A DNA stretch of 35,989 bases from a bacterium (GCA_025355565.1 JANXZK010000027.1:1-35989), one strand, 5' to 3'; counted from the first letter of the stretch, positions 6,766 to 15,897 are shown. Translations and numbers: made by a program. The notes: generated by a model from the sequence alone, not told the origin.

Positions 6766-9123
6766 TTATTTAATCTCAACAATTTTCATCACTTCATCTC
6801 CGTAGTGATTAATAACTTTAACTGCTATTTTACCAGTTTTAGGTTTTGGAAAGGGACGAGATATCGTTGAATACAATTCATCCCAAGCATTCTCATTTAT
6901 ATCTGCCTTCAGCGCCTTCTTTAATTTTTCATAGGGCTTGTCGGCACCAAGAAAATAGGCATGAGTTACAAAAAATGCTTCGCCGTTATAATTTGTATCA
7001 ATAAACCATGCAGCGATTTCGTGCTCAGGATCGCCAGAACCGCTTGAACGAATTTCACTTTTTACAGGGTCGTAAATATCAACGCCGACAATTTCCACAG
7101 TAATACCAGTTTTACTTTCTTTAACTTTTACTTCTGGTTCACCGAAAGCAATAAATAAGTTTCCTGAACCGGTTTTCTTGAGCAAGTCACCCATAGATAA
7201 GTCTGGGTTGATTTTTACTTTCATGACCTGTAAACCATTTGATTGAGTTCCCTCTGAAAACGCTGATGCCTCAAAAGAAGTTGCCGCCACAATTAAAAGA
7301 TCTGCAAATTTCCTAGCCACAGTAATTGCATCACGAATAAAATCATCATCAACACTACCAAATTCTGGCCCAATAGAAACCGCAACTTTTTTCAAGCCAT
7401 CATTTGTTTTATATTCACCAATGGCTTGCACTTCTGGACCACTTGGCAAAATATCTAAGTTAACAAATTCTACACGCGCGCCTTTTTCTCCAGTTTGCAC
7501 ACCAGATTTTAATAAGTTACTAACCACTGTCTCCGCAAATCTTTCGCTGGATAACATTTCTTGTGCATCAGAAACGCGGTGCGGAGAAAGAGATTCAACG
7601 GTAAATGGTCCAGTGACACGAACTATGTCTTTATTTTCAGCGGGTTGGTCATATAAAACTTCTTGCTCCGCTGACTCATCATTGGCAAGAGATTTTAAAG
7701 TAACATGTGGCACTGTCTTGTATTCAAAACCAGCCGAGACGCTTTTATCATCTTGAAGTTTGTAATATGGGAATTTTGCTGTCATCAAGCGAGTGCGAGC
7801 CAGCGCTAAAGACACCCGAGAAGTATCAATTGTAACCCATCGTCGTCCCCACTGCTCGGCAACAAAAGCTGATGTTCCGGAACCGCAAGTAGGATCAAGA
7901 ATGATGTCTCCTGGATCTGTAGACATAAGAATGCAACGTTGAATAACTGCCACCCCCGTTTGGACTACATATGTTTTATTTTGCTCAGCCCATAGATCGT
8001 TCCATAGTGAATTAATTTTTGTATAAGCAAAATCAGATAAAAATTTCTTATATCTTAAAGAGTTTCCAACAACTTCAATTCTTCCGAGCTCAATAAGTTT
8101 TTTCATCGATGCTTCACTTACCCTCCACCCATTTCTTGGGTTGTAAATTTTGTTATTGTGATTGACCGAATACTGAGTCTGCTGCACACTAGCTTCTAAT
8201 GGTTGGGTTTCGTATTCATCTATATTAGATATTTCTTTTTTATTGTATAGCTCTCGATATTTCATCTGTGATTTATTTTTACTATACCAAATCAAAAAAT
8301 CGGCAACGCCTGATAGATATTTTGTTGGCTTTGTGCTTGCCGTCCTAAAACTAATAACACAAATAAAATTATCAGCACCAAAAACTTCGTCCATTATTTG
8401 CCGAACATAGTGAACATTCTCATCTGAAATCTGCACAAAACAACTTCCGCTTTCAGTAAGCAATTCACGAGCAACTAAAAGACGATCTCGCAAATATGAA
8501 AGATACGAATGAATACCAAGCTCCCAAGTATCGCGAAAGGCTTTGACTTGTTCCGGCTGACGGACGAAATCCTCCAGCTTATTATCTTTAACATCACGTT
8601 TTCTGGTAGAAACCTGCCAATTTGAACCAAATTTAATTCCATAAGGTGGATCAATGTAAATTGTTTGCACTCGACCGCGCATTCCTTCTTTTTCCAATAG
8701 CGAATTCATTACCAACAGAGAATCACCAAGGATCATCCGATTTTGCCAGTTGTCTTCATGTTTATAAAAATCAACCGCTTTACCAAATTGCTGTTCGGCA
8801 GTCTCTCCAAAAAGCATTGCTTGCTGATTATCTTCCGCTCCAAGTTTAAGTCTTGCAATCAATGCTTCTGAAGCGATTTTTTCCTGGACATATATTGGCA
8901 CAGTCGGCACAGCTAGTTCTACTCCTTGCTCCTTTTTACCAGCCCAGATGAGTTGGGGGTCGAGTGATGGATCATAATCATATTTCTTTTTGACTGGTTG
9001 TTTATCACGTGCAGAAAGTTTGACGGATTCTTCTTGTGTCGGGATTCGCACTCTTTTGCCATCATGTTTATATGATTTTACTGGCGCGGCGGTGGTTGGT
9101 TGTATTATTTTTTTTCTTGGCAT
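6766..9123 (-). CDS. mod: Type III R-M modification methyltransferase (Mod)
   Basis: A 785-residue beta-class adenine-N6 methyltransferase. The catalytic motif IV DPPY is at 158-161 (TIYIDPPYGIKFGS) and the AdoMet-binding motif I follows at about 410-417 (DPTCGSGT), the permuted order of the beta class. Between them lies the variable region expected to recognise the DNA target. In type III systems Mod sets the target site and is needed for both methylation and cleavage. It starts three bases after the stop of res, in one operon with the XRE regulator and the HEPN-like gene. No simple repeat that would make it phase-variable is visible near its start. Confidence 0.93.
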   Translation of the reverse strand: MPRKKIIQPTTAAPVKSYKHDGKRVRIPTQEESVKLSARDKQPVKKKYDYDPSLDPQLIWAGKKEQGVELAVPTVPIYVQEKIASEALIARLKLGAEDNQQAMLFGETAEQQFGKAVDFYKHEDNWQNRMILGDSLLVMNSLLEKEGMRGRVQTIYIDPPYGIKFGSNWQVSTRKRDVKDNKLEDFVRQPEQVKAFRDTWELGIHSYLSYLRDRLLVARELLTESGSCFVQISDENVHYVRQIMDEVFGADNFICVISFRTASTKPTKYLSGVADFLIWYSKNKSQMKYRELYNKKEISNIDEYETQPLEASVQQTQYSVNHNNKIYNPRNGWRVSEASMKKLIELGRIEVVGNSLRYKKFLSDFAYTKINSLWNDLWAEQNKTYVVQTGVAVIQRCILMSTDPGDIILDPTCGSGTSAFVAEQWGRRWVTIDTSRVSLALARTRLMTAKFPYYKLQDDKSVSAGFEYKTVPHVTLKSLANDESAEQEVLYDQPAENKDIVRVTGPFTVESLSPHRVSDAQEMLSSERFAETVVSNLLKSGVQTGEKGARVEFVNLDILPSGPEVQAIGEYKTNDGLKKVAVSIGPEFGSVDDDFIRDAITVARKFADLLIVAATSFEASAFSEGTQSNGLQVMKVKINPDLSMGDLLKKTGSGNLFIAFGEPEVKVKESKTGITVEIVGVDIYDPVKSEIRSSGSGDPEHEIAAWFIDTNYNGEAFFVTHAYFLGADKPYEKLKKALKADINENAWDELYSTISRPFPKPKTGKIAVKVINHYGDEVMKIVEIK

Positions 9124-9126
9124 AAA

Positions 9127-12120
9127 TTATTTTGTGTTAAGTAAACCGCTGGCTAATAAATTATCAAAACCTCGCTCCATCCCGACACGGATGAGATTTT
9201 GAGTTTCGTGAATATCCTGTACTTCTAATACAGCCCATTTACCGTATTTACCAAAATTATTAACTGCCGGAACCCAAAGCTCGCGAGCAGTTTTGACTTT
9301 CATTTTTTTCTTATCATCTTTCTTGCCGGTGACTTCAATTAAAAGATTAAGTTTGGTTTTATCTGGCATTTCCAAAACTGCAATAAAATCTGGGACATAG
9401 TGATGGGCAACGCCTTGGTGTTCGTATGGAATCGTAAATCCCATATTTTGATTTTTCACATACGTCAAAACTTCGGGCATCTGCTCAAGTTTTTTGGCTA
9501 CTCCTTGTTCCCATTCTTCAGTATCAGCCACAACATAGTTTATTTGACTTTTAACTGTCTCTCGCACTTCTTTGGTAGTAAGAAAATCAATATACCTAGT
9601 AGAACCAACAGTATCGTATGGTGCGAGAATAGGTAAAAGTTGTTTGTCGCCTTGGTGTTCTAGATTTTCAGTAATGATTGCTTGTTGTATTTTTGTTAAT
9701 GCGCCAGAAAAATATTCGCCAATTGTTAAGTAGCCAATCACCATTCTATCTTTCAAGACAATACAGTTTTTGACATATTCTTCAGCAATTTTCTGTAATT
9801 GTGGTGCTAGCCAATATTTTTCAGCGCCTTCTGCGTCTGTATAATATCTTTTAAGTAATCCTACGCGTAATCTGTTTATCACATCTCCTTCTCGTCTTTC
9901 TTTTATTTTTTCCAATGTCTCAATTGTCTCTTCGCCAATAACACCGCCCAACGTAACCTCGGTCGGCTCATTTTCAATTATTGTTTTTGATTCTTCGGTA
10001 AATTTTGCCGCAAGTTTTGTTTCGTTTAATTCATACCGATAACCCTCAACACGAGGATAAGTAACCTCATATTGTTCTCTGTCAGATAAAGCATAAACAC
10101 GATGAATCACTTTGGGTGGTTTTGGAGTTGGATCACCACCAGCTTTCAAGAAACTAAATGGCACACCATAGACTTCAGCATATTCTTCTGACAATAGACC
10201 GGTTGATTCATCAACACTGTAATCTACTCGACGCAAAGCACGACCGACAACTTGCTCACAAAGTAGTTGGGTAGTGAAAGCACGAATACCTAAAATATGG
10301 GTCACGGTATTTACATCCCATCCTTCAGTAAGCATGGAAACCGAAACGACACATTTTATGTTTTCTCCAAGCTTACCTGGCTTTCCAACAGTGTTCATAA
10401 CTTCTCGAAGCAACTCCTCATCTGTCGGATCTTCTCGTCCCGGAAATCTTTTTTTGTACTCCTTATGAAAATCTTCTATTTCAGTAGAGAATATTTTCTT
10501 GAAATTTTCATCAATTTTTTCTCCGCTTTCTAATTGTCTGCTATCAATAATAAGTGTGTTTGGTTTATCAAAGAAATTTACACCGTCTTCATTTCTGAAA
10601 ATTTCCAAATTTCCTTTTTCAATAACCAACTTTCCACTCGGTGTTTCTCTTTCAAATCCGGCAATCCAACGATAAACCAATTCCGACACAGCTGTATTGT
10701 TGCAAACCACAATCATGACCGGAGGCATCACGTTTTGATTTTTGTTTTTTTCTTCTAAATAGCGTTGGTAGTATTTTTTGTCATAATTTCCGTAAAGTGA
10801 TTCGAGTGCTTCTTGTAGTTTAGTTGGCAGAACATTTGCTGCTAAATAATCTTTTCCGCCAGTTTTTAATCCTTTTTTCGGCAACTCATCCGAAACATGG
10901 AGCCAAAGGTTACGAAATTCTGGAATATCATCTTTAGAAACTGTATCGGATTCAATAGGTAACCGCGGAATTTTAACCACACCACATTCAAGAGCATCTA
11001 ATAGTGAAAAATCATAAATCGCCCAAGGAAACATAGTTCCTTCTTGATAACCTGAACCTCGCAGAAAGTACGGGGTTGCTGAAAGATCAATAACTGCATT
11101 AATAGATATTTTTTTAGATAATGCTTCGAGTCCAGACAACCACACCCGAGCAGCTTTGTTGTTTTCGTCTGCTTCTTTTCTATCTTCTCCTGCAAGTTTT
11201 TCTCCTGTTGGCTTTTCACGATAACAGTGATGGGCCTCATCATTTATAACAAGAACGCGAGGTTTACTCAGAATACTTTTAAATGCACGAATTACCATTG
11301 CATTTGAGCTCTCTTTTACAGCCTCATCTTTTAGAAGGCCTGCTGCTTTCATAACTGCACCAACCTGAAAGCGCGGATTTTGTCTTTGCTCTAGCTGATG
11401 AAAATTTGTAATAAATACCGTAGCTTGTTTTAATAAATCAAAATCTTGATAGGAAACAATATCTCTTTGTAGATAATAATTTTTCGGATCATTGGGAAGA
11501 AGAACATTTAATCGATCACGAATCGTAATTCCAGGAGTAATAATTGCAAAAGTATCCGTAAATCTCGTGTCCATCGGGTAACGAATCTTATTCAGTGTGT
11601 TGTAAGCAATAATCATTGCCATGACAACAGTTTTTCCAGATCCTGTCGCCATTTTAAACGCTAGTCGGTAAAGACCTGGGTTAGCATCGGTGGATGCTTT
11701 TTTAAGGTCATTTGTAATCCATGTTTCTCCAGATTTTTCGGCCACTTCATTTACATAAATCAGAGTTTCAAGTGCTTCAATCTGACAAAAGAATAATTTA
11801 TTTTCTCTTGCATCATCCCGCCAATAAGAAAGTAAGTCGCGAGATGTTTTTGTAATTCCAGAATAACCATTTTCACGCCAATCTTTTATTTTTGCGCGAA
11901 CTTTATTTATAAATACATTTTCTTTTTGTAGTTCTGTACCAAAAGCCCCTTCGCTCGTATTCAACTCTAATTGCTTTTGTTTAGTTTTAGCACGAGGGAC
12001 AGGAATATAAAAACTACTTGGTCGGCGACTTTCAATGATTTCTTCAGTTAAACCTTTTTCGTCAGCACTAAAATGAAGTTTTGGTTCAAAGTATGGGGAA
12101 TTTAAAATTGGTGATTTCAT
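9127..12120 (-). CDS. res: Type III restriction endonuclease, helicase-nuclease subunit (Res)
   Basis: A 997-residue SF2 helicase-nuclease. Walker A is MATGSGKT (158-164), Walker B is INDEAHHCY near residue 290, and motifs V/VI are SMLTEGWDVNTV and CEQVVGRALRR. The C-terminal region has a PD-(D/E)XK-like core (VPDFIAVLEM, then LLIEVTGKK). Res hydrolyses ATP to move along DNA and cuts when two Mod-bound sites interact. All helicase motifs and the nuclease core are intact, so the enzyme looks functional. Start and stop lie three bases from the XRE and mod genes respectively. Confidence 0.93.
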   Translation of the reverse strand: MKSPILNSPYFEPKLHFSADEKGLTEEIIESRRPSSFYIPVPRAKTKQKQLELNTSEGAFGTELQKENVFINKVRAKIKDWRENGYSGITKTSRDLLSYWRDDARENKLFFCQIEALETLIYVNEVAEKSGETWITNDLKKASTDANPGLYRLAFKMATGSGKTVVMAMIIAYNTLNKIRYPMDTRFTDTFAIITPGITIRDRLNVLLPNDPKNYYLQRDIVSYQDFDLLKQATVFITNFHQLEQRQNPRFQVGAVMKAAGLLKDEAVKESSNAMVIRAFKSILSKPRVLVINDEAHHCYREKPTGEKLAGEDRKEADENNKAARVWLSGLEALSKKISINAVIDLSATPYFLRGSGYQEGTMFPWAIYDFSLLDALECGVVKIPRLPIESDTVSKDDIPEFRNLWLHVSDELPKKGLKTGGKDYLAANVLPTKLQEALESLYGNYDKKYYQRYLEEKNKNQNVMPPVMIVVCNNTAVSELVYRWIAGFERETPSGKLVIEKGNLEIFRNEDGVNFFDKPNTLIIDSRQLESGEKIDENFKKIFSTEIEDFHKEYKKRFPGREDPTDEELLREVMNTVGKPGKLGENIKCVVSVSMLTEGWDVNTVTHILGIRAFTTQLLCEQVVGRALRRVDYSVDESTGLLSEEYAEVYGVPFSFLKAGGDPTPKPPKVIHRVYALSDREQYEVTYPRVEGYRYELNETKLAAKFTEESKTIIENEPTEVTLGGVIGEETIETLEKIKERREGDVINRLRVGLLKRYYTDAEGAEKYWLAPQLQKIAEEYVKNCIVLKDRMVIGYLTIGEYFSGALTKIQQAIITENLEHQGDKQLLPILAPYDTVGSTRYIDFLTTKEVRETVKSQINYVVADTEEWEQGVAKKLEQMPEVLTYVKNQNMGFTIPYEHQGVAHHYVPDFIAVLEMPDKTKLNLLIEVTGKKDDKKKMKVKTARELWVPAVNNFGKYGKWAVLEVQDIHETQNLIRVGMERGFDNLLASGLLNTK

Positions 12121-12123
12121 AAA

Positions 12124-12327
12124 TTATTTTAAAAGTTCGCTACTGGAAATTCCTAGCGCGTTAGCGATCTTTTCCAAAGTTGAAAGAGTAGGATTCATTC
12201 GACCATTTTCAATGTTGCTGATATATGCCCTATCCACATTCAAAGCTGTCGCAAGGTCTCCTTGCGACATGTTCTTTTTCAATCGTAGTTTTCTTAGGTT
12301 TTCACCTAGTTTTTTACCTGATGACAT
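12124..12327 (-). CDS. XRE-family regulator of the type III R-M operon
   Basis: A 67-residue single HTH_3 domain protein (MSQGDLATALNVDRAYISNI, then EKIANALGISSSELLK). I chose the ATG at 12327 because a promoter sits immediately before it and because this gives the same length as two close paralogues at 21389-21595 and 34056-34259. A longer in-frame start at 12477 would add 50 residues without HTH homology. It is the first cistron of the R-M operon and resembles R-M controller (C) proteins. Its stop codon ends one base before res begins upstream spacing of three bases, so the operon is compact. Transcription is probably leaderless. Confidence 0.88.
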   Translation of the reverse strand: MSSGKKLGENLRKLRLKKNMSQGDLATALNVDRAYISNIENGRMNPTLSTLEKIANALGISSSELLK

Positions 12328-12333
12328 AGATAT

Positions 12334-12362
12334 ATAATAGGAAAACTTGCATTGTTTTGCAA
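12334..12362 (-). promoter_or_regulatory. Leaderless promoter of the R-M operon
   Basis: On the minus strand TTGCAA (12362-12357), a 17-base spacer and TATTAT (12339-12334) are followed by six bases and then the ATG at 12327. The start point should fall at the start codon. Confidence 0.65.
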
Positions 12363-12365
12363 GAG

Positions 12366-12379
12366 TGCAGTATACTGCA
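12366..12379. promoter_or_regulatory. Perfect 14-bp palindrome, candidate XRE operator
   Basis: TGCAGTATACTGCA is a perfect palindrome placed directly upstream of the -35 box of the R-M operon. Its position suits a controller-protein binding site. Confidence 0.5.
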
Positions 12380-12502
12380 TATCTGCTACGCCTCGCGTCC
12401 CGCTCGCTCTCTTTGGATTTCAAAAACCCTTGGCGAATTCTATTTCTTGGCTGTGTAACTGGGATTCCAACGAGCAAAATTTCTACGGCTAACTTTCGTC
12501 AG

Positions 12503-12517
12503 TGGTTCGAGTCCAAG
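12503..12517 (+). repeat. Inverted copy of the tRNA-Gln T-arm
   Basis: TGGTTCGAGTCCAAG is identical, on the opposite strand, to the T-arm of tRNA-Gln (12593-12607). It has no surrounding tRNA fold and looks like a fragment left by recombination. Confidence 0.6.
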
Positions 12518-12581
12518 ACCTGTCCGCTCTATGCAGTGCTAAAATAACGTTGTGTTGACGCGACTTGAGCGTCGCTCGACT

Positions 12582-12655
12582 TGGCTGCGGGACTTGGACT
12601 CGAACCAAGATAACATCCTCCAGAGGGATGTGTCCTACCATTAGACGATCCCGCA
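12582..12655 (-). tRNA. tRNA-Gln (CTG)
   Basis: Minus strand. A 7-bp acceptor stem (TGCGGGA/TCCCGCA), a D-arm, an anticodon loop CTCTGGA giving anticodon CTG, and a T-arm with TTCGAGT. Discriminator G and the CCA end (12582-12584) are encoded. The R-M cassette begins just past its 3' end. Confidence 0.92.
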
Positions 12656-12676
12656 ATAACACACTGGTGTTCATTA

Positions 12677-12705
12677 AAAATACGCTAAAATCGGATAATA
12701 TTCAA
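12677..12705 (-). promoter_or_regulatory. Probable tRNA-Gln promoter
   Basis: TTGAAT (12705-12700), a 17-base spacer and TATTTT (12682-12677) on the minus strand lie just upstream of the tRNA. Confidence 0.4.
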
Positions 12706-12723
12706 GGGGTGTCAGAACAGGCG

Positions 12724-13005
12724 TCAGAATATATCCGAGTGACTGCCTATAGCTGTCAATGTTATGACAGCCAACGATCTATTGATTTTATACACCACGA
12801 TAAGATCGCCTGCGAGATGAAATTCCCTATATTCCGACATACTACCACTTAAAGAATGATCACGAAATGAAACGTGTAGTTCTTTATCTTCACTCAATAA
12901 GGTCGTAGCCAAACCTAATTTCTCAGCGTGTTTAAAAACACCAGATCTATTTAAGATCCGGAGTTTTTTTCGAAACCGCTTGCAGTATAAAATGTTATAT
13001 CCCAA
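12724..13005 (-). CDS. yafQ: YafQ-family mRNA interferase toxin
   Basis: A 93-residue RelE-superfamily toxin of the YafQ type. The conserved core FRDHSLSGSMSEYREFHLAGD, then LIVVYKI and the C-terminal GSHSDIF, matches the family, including the active-site histidines (RDH, REFHL and GSHS). YafQ cleaves mRNA on the ribosome. Its ATG directly abuts the stop of the DinJ-like antitoxin, so the two are co-translated. The pair looks intact. It lies just upstream of tRNA-Gln in the same orientation. Confidence 0.9.
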   Translation of the reverse strand: MGYNILYCKRFRKKLRILNRSGVFKHAEKLGLATTLLSEDKELHVSFRDHSLSGSMSEYREFHLAGDLIVVYKINRSLAVITLTAIGSHSDIF

Positions 13006-13275
13006 TCATTTAAGTATATCATCAAGCATTTTTTTTGCATTAGTAAATCTCTTGCCATGTTTTTCTGCCAATTCTGTTTCCTTTATCATCATTCTCTCCT
13101 GTGCAGATGTAAATCCATTCTCTGTTAAAACTTGAAATGGAATCCCGCGTGTAAGTATAACTTGACTCAAGAACATCTTGATAGCAGACGAGAGATCCAA
13201 GCCCATCTCCTTTAGGATCTCTTGGGCGATGGATTTTACTCTTGCATCAATGCGTAATTGTATAGTGGTACTCAT
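13006..13275 (-). CDS. dinJ: RelB/DinJ-family antitoxin
   Basis: An 89-residue protein whose N-terminal ribbon-helix-helix (MSTTIQLRIDARVKSIAQEI, then MGLDLSSAIKMFLSQV) is typical of DinJ. The C-terminal helical tail would wrap and inhibit YafQ. DinJ-type antitoxins repress their own operon. A good promoter with two direct copies of ACAATGTAT, 11 bp apart and inside the promoter spacer, lies about 35 bases upstream and is the likely operator. The toxin follows with no gap. Confidence 0.9.
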   Translation of the reverse strand: MSTTIQLRIDARVKSIAQEILKEMGLDLSSAIKMFLSQVILTRGIPFQVLTENGFTSAQERMMIKETELAEKHGKRFTNAKKMLDDILK

Positions 13276-13308
13276 ATGTTTGATTCATTTATTCTGTCTA
13301 ATATATTG

Positions 13309-13336
13309 AGTATATACATTGTGCATACATTGTCAA
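13309..13336 (-). promoter_or_regulatory. Promoter and direct-repeat operator of dinJ-yafQ
   Basis: On the minus strand TTGACA (13336-13331), a 16-base spacer and TATACT (13314-13309). Two ACAATGTAT repeats spaced one helical turn apart fall within it. Confidence 0.65.
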
Positions 13337-13355
13337 TACACGGAATAAAATACTA

Positions 13356-13382
13356 GCGCCCCCGGAATATACCAGAGAGCGC
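13356..13382 (-). terminator. Intrinsic terminator of the membrane-protein gene
   Basis: On the minus strand GCGCTCTC pairs with GGGGGCGC (two G-T pairs) around an 11-base loop, followed by a T-rich tail (TAGTATTTTATT). It lies just past the stop of the gene at 13405-13932. Confidence 0.6.
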
Positions 13383-13404
13383 CGTGACAATATCTGACTC
13401 AGGC

Positions 13405-13932
13405 CTACTTTCGGAACTTTCTCCATCGCTTCTTTAACAGTGGCCACAAGACGATGCCGACGATGACGACTAGCCCCCACCGACCCGCGTCGATGGCTAT
13501 GAACTTCAAGCCAACTGAGTAGATCGTCGAGCCGATGATCGCCAGGAAGATGAGCATGATCTCCCTTCCGGGATGACCCTTTTCTCCTCCTTTCCTCATG
13601 AGCAGTAGCACCATGGGCGGTGTACACTTCCAGCAAAAGATGAGGAACGCCCTCACTGCCGTTCCGACAGATCCATCGGAGTCATCGTGCAGACTGGGAA
13701 ATCTCTCGCGGAATTTTCTCTTGATCTCTTGGAGGTTAAAAATGTCCCGTGCGGATCGATCACAGACATATATGAACACGAATGCCCCGATCACCTGGAC
13801 GACGAAACCCCAGATCAAACTTTTCGCGGGGTCGAAGTAGTGCAACGCCAATGGAAAGATGATCGAATACAATATAGTGCCGACCACTTGTTCGACGAGG
13901 AACGGCCCGAAAAGGACCGACAAATTTTTCAA
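13405..13932 (-). CDS. Hypothetical multi-spanning membrane protein
   Basis: A 175-residue protein that I do not recognise. Hydrophobic segments at roughly 8-32, 38-58, 90-113 and 122-165 suggest four or five membrane helices, with a charged cytoplasmic stretch around 60-85 (RSARDIFNLQEIKRKFRERF) and a strongly basic tail (KKRWRKFRK). The first in-frame start is a TTG at 13932; TTG is acceptable but uncertain. A strong promoter and a 5' leader hairpin lie upstream and a terminator downstream, so it is monocistronic. GC content resembles the core genes next to it rather than the accessory region to its left. Confidence 0.7.
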   Translation of the reverse strand: MKNLSVLFGPFLVEQVVGTILYSIIFPLALHYFDPAKSLIWGFVVQVIGAFVFIYVCDRSARDIFNLQEIKRKFRERFPSLHDDSDGSVGTAVRAFLIFCWKCTPPMVLLLMRKGGEKGHPGREIMLIFLAIIGSTIYSVGLKFIAIDAGRWGLVVIVGIVLWPLLKKRWRKFRK

Positions 13933-13956
13933 CTTTTTAATAGAACCCTTTCTAGT

Positions 13957-13974
13957 CCGATACGGTTATATCGG
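13957..13974. promoter_or_regulatory. Hairpin in the leader of the membrane-protein gene
   Basis: CCGATA-N6-TATCGG lies between the predicted start point (about 13978) and the TTG start at 13932. It could affect translation or be the end of pyrG transcripts. Confidence 0.35.
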
Positions 13975-13984
13975 TCTATTTACT

Positions 13985-14013
13985 ATTATAGCATGCTTCT
14001 ATATGTTTGGCAA
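13985..14013 (-). promoter_or_regulatory. Strong extended -10 promoter
   Basis: On the minus strand TTGCCA (14013-14008), a 17-base spacer ending in TGC, and TATAAT (13990-13985). It drives the membrane-protein gene with a leader of about 45 bases. Confidence 0.7.
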
Positions 14014-14043
14014 ATCAGGCAGCTAGGCATGATGGCAACTTAC

Positions 14044-15897
14044 TTAAAAGGGGTGTGAGGGGTTACAGGCAGCTGCGGTTTTTATAACCTCCTTCTCCTT
14101 ATTCACCTTCTTCACAGCCTCAACGAACGCCGTGAACAGCGGATGAGGCGCTAATGGTCTAGCCAAAAACTCCGGATGGAATTGCGTACCGAGAAAAAAA
14201 GGATGAGTATTCATCTTACCCACATCTCCTGAACCACTCCTACGTGGTAATTCCGCGATCTCCATCAGTGTCCCATCAGGTGACTTACCAGAAAATACCA
14301 ACCCGCCCTTCTCCAACTGCTTTACATATCTCGGATTCACTTCATATCGATGACGGTGGCGTTCTTTGATCGTGGCACTTGGAAACACGAACAATGGGTC
14401 ATTGATTACTTTCGATTTACCCCTCCCCACTCTGATCTTCTCATTTTCCATCTGGCTACAATATGCCTCATTCGCTATCGATCCTTTGAGTAGCCTCGCC
14501 TGGTACAATCCCAACCTCATCGAACCACCATAGTTCCCCGCGGCTATCTTTTTCTTCTGATCTGGCATCACATCGATGACCGGATGCGGAGATCTAGGAT
14601 CGATCTCCGCCGTATGCGCGCCCTTCAAACCTAGAACATTCCTAGCGTATTCTATGGTCATGAGCTGCATACCATAGCAAAGTCCAAAGTATGGAATCTC
14701 GTTCTCTCGGGCATAGCGGATGACATTCAGCTTTCCTTCGATGCCCGTCGCGCCAAATCCTCCAGGAACGATGATGCCATCATATAGGTTCAATAAAGTC
14801 AGATCGGCATCTTTGCCTTCAAAATCCTGCGCGGCGATGGCGTGTATGACAGCTTTAGCACCGACCTTATTTGCGGAATATTTGATCGCCTCCAAGACTG
14901 ACAAATATGAATCAGTCAGAGTAAAATCACCGGTAGAAAAATACTTTCCTACGATCGCGATATTGATGATCCTATGATCATCACTCTTCATGCTACGCGC
15001 CATCCTGGTCCACGCATCAAGATCGATACCGTCATCACCCTTTCCATGCTTCGAGATTCCCGCCTCAGGCTTTTCCATATTCAACGCCTCGAGAATGATC
15101 TCGTCGATCTTGCCTCGATGAAAATTTATCGGCACGTCATAAACACTATCGATATCCGGTGCGGAGATGACATTTCTAGTCGGAATATTACAAGCCGCGG
15201 CGATCTTGTCTTTACGACGCTCATCGAGCGGATGATCCGCGCGAGCGATCACGATATCCGTATTTACCCCGTATGATGCCAATTGCTGTACGGCATGCTG
15301 AGTAGGCCTAGTTTTCATCTCACCGAGCTTTGATGGTACTGGCAGATACGAGACCATGATAAAGATAACATCCATGGGATGACGCATCTTTAGAAACCTC
15401 GCCGCTTCGATGAACATGATATTCTGATAATCTCCGACAGTACCACCGATCTCCACTATCGTGATGTCTGATCTGTTGACCTTTGCCGAATGTTCAAACC
15501 TATGGACGATCTCATCACGGAGATGCGGGATAGCTTCTACACACTTACCGCCATACCCGAGTGCTCTCTCTTTTTCTATAACATATCTGTAAACCATGCC
15601 GCTAGTTATATAGTCATCTGCGGTCAAGTTTCGTCCGAGGAATCTCTCATAATTGCCCATGTCTTGATCAGTCTCGAGTCCGCTGTCCAAAACAAAAACC
15701 TCACCATGTTCGGTGGGGTTCATCGTTCCCGCGTCGATGTTGAGATAAGGGTCCACTTTGACCAGATTTACTGAGAAACCCTTACTAGAAAGTAACGTAC
15801 CGATCGATGACGTAGCGATACCCTTACCAACACCCGACATCACCCCGCCAAGTACGAATATGTATTTGTGGCGAGTATGCGAATTTCTATCTATCAT
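14044..15897 (-). CDS. pyrG: CTP synthase
   Basis: Converts UTP, ATP and glutamine to CTP. The amidoligase domain starts with KYIFVLGGVMSGVGKGIATS and has the NIDAGTMNPTEHGEVFVLDSG-type nucleotide site. The class I glutamine amidotransferase domain has the nucleophile in GLCYGMQ and the His/Glu pair in GTQFHPEF. At about 617 residues it is longer than the usual 535-550; extra length lies around the linker (about 280-300), in the glutaminase domain and in the tail. I chose the ATG at 15897; in-frame starts at 15906 (ATG) and 15915 (TTG) are alternatives and add only a few residues. It follows ftsX by about 21 bp and probably belongs to the prfB-ftsE-ftsX-pyrG run. Confidence 0.95.
   Translation of the reverse strand: MIDRNSHTRHKYIFVLGGVMSGVGKGIATSSIGTLLSSKGFSVNLVKVDPYLNIDAGTMNPTEHGEVFVLDSGLETDQDMGNYERFLGRNLTADDYITSGMVYRYVIEKERALGYGGKCVEAIPHLRDEIVHRFEHSAKVNRSDITIVEIGGTVGDYQNIMFIEAARFLKMRHPMDVIFIMVSYLPVPSKLGEMKTRPTQHAVQQLASYGVNTDIVIARADHPLDERRKDKIAAACNIPTRNVISAPDIDSVYDVPINFHRGKIDEIILEALNMEKPEAGISKHGKGDDGIDLDAWTRMARSMKSDDHRIINIAIVGKYFSTGDFTLTDSYLSVLEAIKYSANKVGAKAVIHAIAAQDFEGKDADLTLLNLYDGIIVPGGFGATGIEGKLNVIRYARENEIPYFGLCYGMQLMTIEYARNVLGLKGAHTAEIDPRSPHPVIDVMPDQKKKIAAGNYGGSMRLGLYQARLLKGSIANEAYCSQMENEKIRVGRGKSKVINDPLFVFPSATIKERHRHRYEVNPRYVKQLEKGGLVFSGKSPDGTLMEIAELPRRSGSGDVGKMNTHPFFLGTQFHPEFLARPLAPHPLFTAFVEAVKKVNKEKEVIKTAAACNPSHPF

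Noticed and set aside
12489-12674. 61-codon frame across tRNA-Gln
   Set aside because: It reads over tRNA-Gln and its repeat fragment; the WTRT-like translation is a known tRNA artefact.
123-14066. Shared motif TGTGAGGGGTTACA at 129-143 and 14053-14066
   Set aside because: Only two full copies, one within the pyrG coding end; a further GGGTTACA near 18861 is too short to argue a regulatory family.
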